Shown piece after piece: positions 56,753 to 64,000 of a DNA stretch of 64,000 nucleotides. The notes under the pieces are model-generated. The model saw only the letters and a program-made list of their open reading frames with translations. It was not told the DNA's origin and did no database searches. Each line of letters opens with the position of its first letter. Positions within the stretch are counted from its first letter, which is position 1. The position numbers and the translations under genes were made by a program. This stretch comes from Thereva unica (taxonomy: Eukaryota > Arthropoda > Insecta > Diptera > Therevidae), in NCBI GenBank assembly GCA_949987705.1, contig OX465283.1:93917813-93981812 (forward strand), written 5' to 3'.

Positions 56753-57514
56753 TACTATGGCCGTGTTTTTTTAATGAACTTGCTGGTTTTTCGCCATACA
56801 AAATCGAAAATCCAAGTTATATCGGGGTCAATCTGGTTCTCCATCGGGGTTACTGAGAAATTTTAAAATTTCCCTGTTTTCCATATTGCCGGCAACTTCA
56901 AGTCGCAGGAGAAATGTCACTAAAATTTTTAAATAAGTGAATTTGAGCTGTCAGGACCTTGCCTGTATGCACATGTGGTAATCCACTAATGGGTCGATAG
57001 AAAGGAATTGTGAAACCTGTTTGCAATTGCGATTGCAAATCGTTCGACTCGTGTGTGGAGGGACTAAATGTGAAATGATTGCAGAATCCAAATAGAACAA
57101 TCAGATCGCATCGTCTTATTTCCGATTAGAAAATCTCATGCCCGGGCGGGGACCTAAAATTCATGCATTCATCCAAATAATCAATAGATTCTGCATGATC
57201 TAAATGATTAATTTGTGATGCAATATCCATCAATATCCACATGCGTGTCTTCATATTGAAAATTACAAATGTCGACGGCGACAGTTGACGTTTAAGCTTA
57301 GATACTCTGAAGATAGATTCAGTTGAGGTTTGCAAAATTCCCCTTGCCGTTTTTTTTAATGTACTCAAAAATACTCAAAACCCAGTTCATTAAAAAATTA
57401 ATCTTGATTATGACGTCAGAATGACGTAGACTGCATTTTATTTTCATATCTTTTGTATGGGTGTACGTCAATTTGACGTCATAATCAAGATTAAGAGTGC
57501 TGGTGTGTCCTGGG
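56753..57514. mobile_element. Insertion of unknown type in the RTE-like LINE
   Basis: About 760 bp between two RTE pieces. TTTTTTTAATGAACT near 56765 recurs inverted near 57384-57398, suggesting terminal repeats of one element; the small palindrome at 57402-57490 lies at its right side. Exact boundaries and duplication were not resolved. Confidence 0.4.
57402..57490. mobile_element. 89-bp palindrome flanked by TTAA
   Basis: Arms TCTTGATTATGACGTCA and inverted match, with ATGACGTA further in. TTAA at 57398-57401 and 57491-57494. A TTAA duplication is known for piggyBac and some other DNA transposons. Confidence 0.6.
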
Positions 57515-57779
57515 TATTACCCATTCTCGCATATGCATCTATGGGTGCTTCACAAAAAACACTCAAACCTCTTGGGCGTGTTTGAGAGGAAAATACTTTG
57601 GAGGATTGTTGGCCCGTATGTGAGGAAGGACGATTCCGGAGACTCTACAATGACGAGATCTACGAGCGCTATCACGACATAGATGTTGTGAAGAAAATAA
57701 AGCTCGTTAAGCTCCGGTGGGCAGGGCATCTAGCTTGTATGAGTGAAGATGAGCCTGCTCGGAAAGTTATCTGCAGTAA

Positions 57780-58127
57780 CTGCCGGGGCCCAATGATTCC
57801 GTCAACGTGATTTTCCCCTACCACTGTCGGTGAGAGCTCGCCCAATGAAACCGTCACCGTCAAAGTAGCTTTTGCTTGACAAGTGTCATTGTCTACGGGC
57901 GGGTTTATAGCACCAACATAAATGTAAAAGCTTTCTTGTTTAATTAGGGTTTACTTTTTTTAACAGTTGGCAAGCAAATCAAAAAAATGAGCTAAAAAAT
58001 GAGAGCGCTTTTGCTTGTGGAGGGGTAGACCAGTAAAATTAAAATTAAATCCAAGTCACCGTCACCATCAAAAGCAACAACAATTTATATGGAAAATCAC
58101 GTTAACGGTTTCATTGGGCCCCGGCAG
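57780..58127. mobile_element. PIF/Harbinger-type MITE with TAA duplication
   Basis: 348 bp with inverted termini CTGCCGGGGCCCAATGA, flanked by TAA (57777-57779, 58128-58130). CCAATGAAACCGTCACC motifs recur inside. It inserted into the RTE-like coding region, which resumes in frame after it. Confidence 0.8.
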
Positions 58128-58290
58128 TAAGACCTATGGAGTGCGACAGCGAGGGAGGCCCAACTTTCGCTGGAAGGATGGCATGGCGTGGACCAGGATG
58201 CTCAGAGCTTAGGGATGCTAAACTCGATGACATCGGCTCAGAATCGGGACCGGTGGAGAGAACAGTTGCAGAATCCCGGTTGAAGAGCCG

Positions 58291-58839
58291 TTAAAGAAGA
58301 AGAAGAACTCGATTTTAATGACGGCAACGGTCTCCGAGGTACCTGGTGCCCAAAGTATTACATCATTTTTACGTGAATTGAAATGTATTTATTTAAAAAT
58401 TATTTATTTAAATATTATAAGAAAGCACTCTATGAATGGAATGATAGTTCGTACAATTCTAATAACGGAATAAAAGCAGCCACAGAGGGTGGAAAAAAGG
58501 TGCCATACCGCGTCGAAGGTAACAGTTCCAGGGGAAATTTTACTCATTGGTTCATTCAAAACCCCCGTTTAGCTGTGAAATATAAACACCGTTTTGAAAC
58601 TTTATACCTATGTATGTGTTTTTTGGGTCGCTGATTTAGTGATAAGCAAATATGGTCTAAGTCTTGCACATTTAGCAACTGGGAGAGTTATAAAAGCTCG
58701 TTAACCACCTATAACAGGTCGATCGGACGAGGAAAAAAATTGCTAGAGGAGTTTCTGCAAGAATGTCGAACACATTCGAGACTCAGAAAAAATCTACTAT
58801 TTAAGGGCTCATCGGGGATCTTGGATCAATAAGGAGAAC
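58291..58839. other. Unassigned spacer
   Basis: Between the RTE-like tail and the LINE that hosts the intact hAT. Frames such as 58383-58634 show no known motif. Confidence 0.4.
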
Positions 58840-59040
58840 CGATGGCTGTTTCACACAGCCAAGGGAAGAGACCTTGATAATATTGCTCCAGGCACAACCA
58901 TTTATTCAAATAGGAGCACAATTTCTGCTGGGCAGCCAACTTTCTAAAGTGATCAAGTTGCCTGGACAGAAGCAAACACCGTGTTTAACCACAGAGCTAG
59001 TAGGGAGGCGATCGTTCAAACAATACAAGTCCCCTGGAGC

Positions 59041-62000
59041 TAGAGGATTCGATCCCGGGATCCCGAATCCCGGGACCCCGGGATCCCGGCCCTATTCCAG
59101 TCCCGAAAAATTCGGGATTACATTTCACAAAACCGGGATTTTCGGGATTGACAAATTTTTTTTAAATATGTCTAAAAAATACTCTGATCCAACTTTTTGA
59201 GCAGGCGCGCACACTTTATTAAAATCTAAATCTAGCGGAACTTAATTAAAAATTAAATGTGCTTATATCTAAGTGAAACCGTATTCAGAACGTAGCTTTG
59301 TATATTTATTATTTATTAGTAAAACGAATAAATGCGCTGGCAACACAGATTGTCATAGGGGAAGCCCCTAAACGTGGCATGTGCGCATTGCTTCGTGTGG
59401 TTTCGTTGAATCAACAATTAGGTCACGAAAGTTGAAAATTTATTTAAGTTGTTTGTTCTATCCTAGAGAAATCGAGAAAGGTATGTTTAAACATTTATTT
59501 ATTCACTTAATTATTTGTAGAGAATTTGCTTTTTACTGGTCCGTGCCCAAAAATGTTTTTTTATTCAGATTCTTGAATTCGTGCTGACTTTCGAGCTGAA
59601 AAACTTAGCATAAATAATAATGTCATTATCTAAAGAAAGTTTTTATGTGAAACACAAAAAAGACGGAGATGCATCATCAGTGTGGAGCCATTTCTTAATC
59701 GGCAAAGATGGTAATACAGCGCTATGTAAACATTGCCCAGCTGTAATGAAAACCTTAGGAGGATCCACCAAAGGATTGCATACTCATCTATCATCTAAAC
59801 ATGATTTGAAAGTAGTCACTTCAAAGCCGTCATCATCAAAGAGCCAAAGTGGCCAAGAACAAGAACCGCCCTTGAAACGAAAACATACAGTTGTCGACTA
59901 TTTTGTGAAAACTGATACTCTAGACGACATTTTATCCCGAATGACAGCTTTAGACGGTTTTCCTTTCAGCGTGTTCGTAACTTCTAAAGATTTGCGCTCA
60001 TTACTGTTATCAAAAGGATACTCAGATTTACCGAAATCTGCCTCAACAGTTCGTAATCGTGTTGTCGATTACAGTTACAAAATAAGAAAAGAAATGAAAG
60101 TGGAATTAACTGGCTTAAAAAATGAAGGACAGCGCTATAGTTTGAGCTTCGACGAATGGACATCTACTTCTAATAAAAGATACATGAATGTAAATATACA
60201 TGCGGATAAAAAGTTTTGGAGTTTAGGCCTCATTCGCATTGATGTATCATTGAAGGCTGAAACTTGTGTTGACATCTTAAAAGAGCGCCTTGCTCAATTC
60301 GGTATCTCTCTGGATACCGATATTGTTGCAATCGTAACTGATGGTCCAAATGTAATGCTCAAAGTTGGAAAACTTGTGAATGCAGACCATCAAGTTTGTT
60401 TTGCTCATGCCATTCATTTAGCCGTTTGTGATTTGTTGTACAAAAAAAGTATATCACATACTTCTGCAAGTGAGACCACCATTGCTGATTCAGATGACGA
60501 TGATGAAGATCTAGAATCACGATTAGTCATTGAGACAGAAAATTGTCCGGATCTAACGAATGATCGCAACATTAAGGACGTAATAAAAAAAGTCCGGAAA
60601 GTGGTTCTTATTTTCAAAAGAGGTTCGTTAAAGAATGATACCATACTTCAAAAATATGTACGAAAAGAGCACGGAAAAGAACTTAATTTACTGCTTGATT
60701 GCAAAACTAGGTGGAATAGCCTCTTTACAATGCTTGAGCGTTTTGCCCTTTTGAAAGTTAGCATCCAAAAAGCACTTATAGACTTGCATAATCCAGTACA
60801 ATTAGATGAATCCGATTTCGATCTCATCAATGAGATTATCGAAGTCTTGGCCCCTGTCGAACTAACTGTGGAAGCACTTTGTCGTTCTGACGCTAATTTA
60901 TGCACGGCTGATGCTACTCTAAAGTTTCTTTTTAAACAGTTGAATGACAATAACTCCATTTTGGCTTCTAAAATGAAAACACATTTACAAGAACGCATAC
61001 AGGGTCGCAGACGAAATGAGTTGAGCGGTGTTTTATGCTATCTGCAAAATCCTCATATGGATGATGACAATAGTTTAGATGACGAAATAAAGCATCTGTT
61101 TTCAAGCCCCAGCAAGAATTTGATAAAAAACCAGATAATTTCGTTAATTGAGAGGATGAACACGAAGACTAATGATGTAGAGGAAGAGCGCAACATGGAA
61201 ATTGAACCTACAACTATTAACAAAAGTGATTTAACGCTCAAAGAAAAGCTTCAGCTTGAAATAGAAAAAAGCATGAAAATAGGGTCTTCGGAATCGGCTG
61301 AATCATATAAAGAAACCGACTTTTGTAAAATTATTAAGAAAGAAATGAATTTATTTGAAGCTTCAAGTTCCAACAGGGGCTATAATCTAGAACGAGCTTA
61401 TAAGTATTTATTGACTATTCCTCCAACTTCTATCAAACCCGAACGCGCATTCTCTGCAACTGCATTTATGTGCAACAAATTAAGAAGCAGGCTAGGTGAT
61501 GAAACATTGGACGCATTGTTATTTCTTCGAGCATATTTTCGCAATTTAAACAAGATTTAAATGTTACAATAACCACTTATTTTTATATATGAGAAATGTA
61601 ACTGATGAATACTACATATTTACATTGCATAAAAGATACTTGTTATGTTGAAAATATAAATTATGGACATTGTATGTCGTTATTTAAGTTCAAGGAATTT
61701 TTTTTAGTTTAATTTGTTCAAGTTTTAAGTTAATTAACATTGTTCGAAGTTTAATTTATTGAGTTTATTATGTTACATTGTTTTTATTTAAATTTAAGGA
61801 GATTGATGTTATTTTTGGTGGAAGAATATCGTGTTTATTGAGAGTTGAATTGATTAAAATTTGAGGTGGAGACTGAAAGAACTAAAGTCTGATTATAATA
61901 TTTTTTGTAGAAGTTTCACTTTATTTTTTTTTTTTTTGTATGATTTCATTTACCAAGGAAACTTGATTACTTTGTCAATTAAAAACTTGAAATAAAAGTA

Positions 62001-62130
62001 GCTTTTTACATAATTTTTGCGATTTTTTCTAACAATCCAAAATCCCGGGGCTATCCCGGGATCCCGGGATTGTCTGTTTATAATCCCGAAATCCCGAGAT
62101 TGGAAATAAGGGCCGGGATCGAATTCCCTA
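59041..62130 (+). mobile_element. hAT element A, apparently complete
   Basis: 3090 bp. Termini TAGAGGATTCGATCCCGG and TAGGGAATTCGATCCCGG (inverted), and an exact 8-bp target duplication CCTGGAGC at 59033-59040 and 62131-62138. Both subterminal regions hold clusters of CCCGGGATCCCGGGA-like words, likely transposase-binding sites. It contains one intact transposase gene, so it may be active or only recently silent. Confidence 0.9.
59620..61560 (+). CDS. hAT transposase, intact
   Basis: 646 residues from an ATG to TAA, no interruptions. It cuts and pastes hAT element A by binding the terminal and subterminal repeats in the nucleus. Residues about 20-62 form a BED-type zinc finger: VWSHFL, C36-x2-C39, then H56-x4-H61. 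The RNase H-like core shows SLSFDEWTS (aspartate near 177) and IVTDGPNVM (near 241), CFAHAIHLAV, an acidic insertion near residues 290-305, and CKTRWNSLFTMLERF near 362. The C-terminal dimerisation region (about 588-645) reads YLLTIPPTSIKPERAFSA and LRSRLGDETLDALLFLRAYF. Length is normal for hAT. No intron is needed. Upstream 59160-59619 would hold the promoter; no clear TATA box was picked. Confidence 0.9.
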   Translation: MSLSKESFYVKHKKDGDASSVWSHFLIGKDGNTALCKHCPAVMKTLGGSTKGLHTHLSSKHDLKVVTSKPSSSKSQSGQEQEPPLKRKHTVVDYFVKTDTLDDILSRMTALDGFPFSVFVTSKDLRSLLLSKGYSDLPKSASTVRNRVVDYSYKIRKEMKVELTGLKNEGQRYSLSFDEWTSTSNKRYMNVNIHADKKFWSLGLIRIDVSLKAETCVDILKERLAQFGISLDTDIVAIVTDGPNVMLKVGKLVNADHQVCFAHAIHLAVCDLLYKKSISHTSASETTIADSDDDDEDLESRLVIETENCPDLTNDRNIKDVIKKVRKVVLIFKRGSLKNDTILQKYVRKEHGKELNLLLDCKTRWNSLFTMLERFALLKVSIQKALIDLHNPVQLDESDFDLINEIIEVLAPVELTVEALCRSDANLCTADATLKFLFKQLNDNNSILASKMKTHLQERIQGRRRNELSGVLCYLQNPHMDDDNSLDDEIKHLFSSPSKNLIKNQIISLIERMNTKTNDVEEERNMEIEPTTINKSDLTLKEKLQLEIEKSMKIGSSESAESYKETDFCKIIKKEMNLFEASSSNRGYNLERAYKYLLTIPPTSIKPERAFSATAFMCNKLRSRLGDETLDALLFLRAYFRNLNKI

Positions 62131-63254
62131 CCTGGAGCAGACGGGATGTATAAAATTCCGCTACAGGAGGGGTGCTACAGGAGGACTGCGACCTAATCAC
62201 TCCCTTATTATGCAAAATATTCAGGGCTTCCTTCGCACATGATTACACTCCATCTACCTGGAGGAATGTCAACATAACATTTATACTTAAGCCAGGGCGT
62301 ACGGATTATACCTCGGCCAAATCTTTCAGGCCGATAAGTCTCTCGTCTCTTGCCTTGGAAACAATGGAGAAAATTGTCGACCGGGCGATAAGAGAAGCTT
62401 ATTTTCGACGCCAACCACTAAGCTCCTTTCAGCTTACGTACCAGGCGGCAAGTTCAGTGAGAAAGCACTGCACAATCTGGTGTTCAGGCTGAAATTCGCA
62501 GCTCTAAGCAGAGGAGTTGCGCTGACGGCCTTCCTCGATATCGAGGGAGCCTTCGACAATACATCCTTTGATACTATAGCTATGACTCTAAGTTGACGCA
62601 GTATAAGAAGCACTTTCTGCAACTGGATTGACTCTATGCTGAGAACTAGCAAACTAATGGACTCTCATGTTGAGGGGTCTATTGAGGGCACTATAGCAAA
62701 AGGTTATCCACAGGGAGAAGTTTTATCTCCACATCTCTGTTGTCTTGTTGTAGATGAACTCCCAGAGCTGCTCAACGGCCGAAACTTTTCGCCCAAGGTC
62801 ACGCTGACGATGTCGTCATAGTAGTTACAGGTGAAACTGAAGGAGCCATGTCAAGGCGCATGTAGCAGGCAATAGATCTGGTCTTTAGCTGGAGCGAGAG
62901 CGTAGGACTAAAAGTCAATTCCGACAACACGATTCTGGTTCCTTTCACCAGGAAACGATCACTACCAGGATTTTTGGAACCTACACTCGCAGGCAGAACT
63001 ATAGACTTTCACAACAAGCCAAATATTTAGGAGTGACGCTAGAAACCAAGCTCATCTGGAACGAGCACATGGACACTCTGATGAGCAGAACGCGCAGATC
63101 TCCTTAGGCTTGCGGCAGAGCTGGTGGGTCCACGTGGGGTATGCAGCCGAAAACCATGTCTTGGATATACACCCCCATCATTAGGCCCATGGTAACTTAT
63201 GGAGCTTTAGTTTGGTGGCACAGAACGACGCTTAAGGGTTTCATAACCATGTTA

Positions 63255-63905
63255 TAGCAGGAACACAATGCTCACCATGAGCCGTGGGCTATGAAAGCTC
63301 TATCGCTCTCAAATTATGCCATCGCTGTCAATCGTAAGACTAAAATTATAATAGAGCAAAGCGATACCGTAGGCGATGAAAAAAAATTTCCTGTCAAATG
63401 TGTTTCAAATTTAAATTGAAACTAATTTAAACTAATATGAGAAAAAAAAGAATGCATATTTTGTTATTTTTAAAATCAAGTACCCTCAGACACAACAAAA
63501 TTTGTCAAAAAGGCTCTTTTTTGTCAAAATAATAATGGTTTATTTGTTGACAGCGGTGTTTTTTTGTGTATGATTTGGTAGAACTGTAAAGCCGCGTCTC
63601 CACCAACCGAACATGTTCGCCGAACATTGTTCGGTGTTGTAGCAAACATTTATTTGTGAGTTATTGAAAATGTTCATCGAACACGTTCGGGAACCAAATG
63701 TGGAATGTTTGTCCGTTTTTATGTTCGCGAACACTGTTCGGCAAACATGTTCGGTTGGTGGAGACGCGGCTTAATCGTCAACCAAAAAATAGAAATAGGT
63801 TCTAATTTTGTTCGTTCCTAGGTAGATCCATGGTATCTATTATTTGACAACGAAAAGCTTTCATGGCCCACGCCACGGCTTATGGTGAGCATTGTGTTCC
63901 TGCTA
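63255..63905. mobile_element. MITE with TTA duplication in the R1/I-like LINE
   Basis: 651 bp with inverted termini TAGCAGGAACACAATG, continuing CTCACCATRAGCCGTGG. TTA at 63252-63254 and 63906-63908. Contains another MITE at 63590-63771. PIF/Harbinger-type by duplication. Confidence 0.8.
63590..63771. mobile_element. MITE nested in the 63255-63905 MITE
   Basis: 182 bp, exact inverted termini AGCCGCGTCTCCACCAACC, then GAACATGTT. TAA at 63587-63589 and 63772-63774. The interior repeats GTTCG/CGAAC words. Third layer of nesting here: MITE in MITE in LINE. Confidence 0.85.
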
Positions 63906-64000
63906 TTAAGCAACATTCAAAGAATGGCCTGTTTCTCCATCACTGTTGCCATCCGCAGTTCCCCGACGCGACGGCAGAGCTGGGGAACAAGGTTTCTTTG

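Larger units (their letters stand above)
56556..58290 (+). pseudogene. RTE-like LINE C-terminus broken by two insertions
   Basis: Piece 1 (56556-56752) reads EHEFDVVKSFTYLGSIVAAD and LLKANKAYYNLSRLFKSKYL. Piece 2 (about 57515-57779) reads PILAYAS, VFERKIL and, after a frameshift near 57620, GRFRRLYNDEIYERYHD and LVKLRWAGHLACM. Piece 3 (58128-58290) reads TYGVRQRGRPNFRWKDG and ends in an AAGAAGAAG tail. These are the thumb and C-terminal motifs of RTE-type LINEs. Removing the MITE at 57780-58127 with one TAA rejoins pieces 2 and 3 in frame. The RT core with its YADD motif is upstream and absent. Confidence 0.7.
58840..64000 (+). pseudogene. R1/I-like LINE reverse transcriptase, split by hAT A and a MITE; runs off the window
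   Basis: Start uncertain. SFKQYKSPGA ends at the hAT insertion, and the matching DGMYKIP-type text resumes at 62139. Then FRASFAHDYTPSTWRNVNITF, KSFRPISLSSLALETMEKIVD, LTAFLDIEGAFDNTSFD (first aspartate), GYPQGEVLSPHLCCLVVDELP, and HADDVVIVV (catalytic D-D). Further on come [26 protein letters not shown], and after the MITE NIQRMACFSITVAIRSSPT at the window end. Several frameshifts and stops make it dead. The motifs match R1/I-type LINEs; RNase H would lie outside the window. Confidence 0.7.

Overview
This window looks like repeat-dense nuclear DNA of an arthropod, most likely an insect. It is AT-rich, has no operons, and is filled with eukaryotic transposable elements: RTE, Jockey and R1/I-like LINEs, hAT, PIF/Harbinger-type and Helitron-like elements, a tRNA-derived SINE and many miniature inverted-repeat elements (MITEs). 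I cannot fix the order. I found no convincing host gene; every recognisable coding stretch is transposon-derived. The only long undamaged transposase gene is the hAT gene at 59620-61560. The RTE frame at 345-2704 is open but lacks the front of its endonuclease.

Layout: 0.3-2.7 kb is a 5'-truncated RTE LINE. 2.9-9.9 kb holds nested MITEs, a Jockey RT fragment split by a TA-flanked MITE, and two inverted copies of an unknown repeat. 10-16.3 kb is almost pure MITE territory; one of these (13366-13819) keeps a MADF-like DNA-binding fragment. 18.2-19.3 kb is a dead RT hit by three small inverted-repeat elements. 19.8-23.7 kb is a 3.9 kb element with inverted arms of about 0.6 kb and a decayed gene for a Cys-rich protein; a composite 1.2 kb element sits in its left arm and has a second copy at 39.3-40.4 kb.

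The centre (24.2-32.8, 33.2-39.0) and a third site (50.1-53.6 kb) hold three near-identical Helitron-like units. Each has the same two ends, lies between an A and a T, shows no consistent target duplication, begins with a 540-bp palindrome, carries an antisense remnant in which the end of a Helitron-type helicase runs into a ubiquitin-specific protease domain, then a minisatellite of about 111/128-bp units (about 6.1, 3.3 and 1.1 kb) and a 650-bp tail ending in a hairpin. This is the most unusual system in the window.

40.7-44.3 kb holds LINE C-termini and an LTR-element integrase scrap. 44.5-49.7 kb is a hAT element whose BED finger is split by a 2.3 kb foldback element with a TTA duplication. 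53.8-54.15 kb is a diverged SINE, 54.2-54.6 kb a PIF/Harbinger transposase remnant, and 56.6-58.3 kb an RTE-like LINE broken by two insertions. 58.8-64 kb is an R1/I-like LINE into which an apparently complete hAT element (59041-62130, 8-bp duplication) and a MITE-within-MITE have inserted.

All functional statements come from reading translated motifs, terminal repeats and duplications by eye. No database search was run, so family names are assignments by motif recognition.
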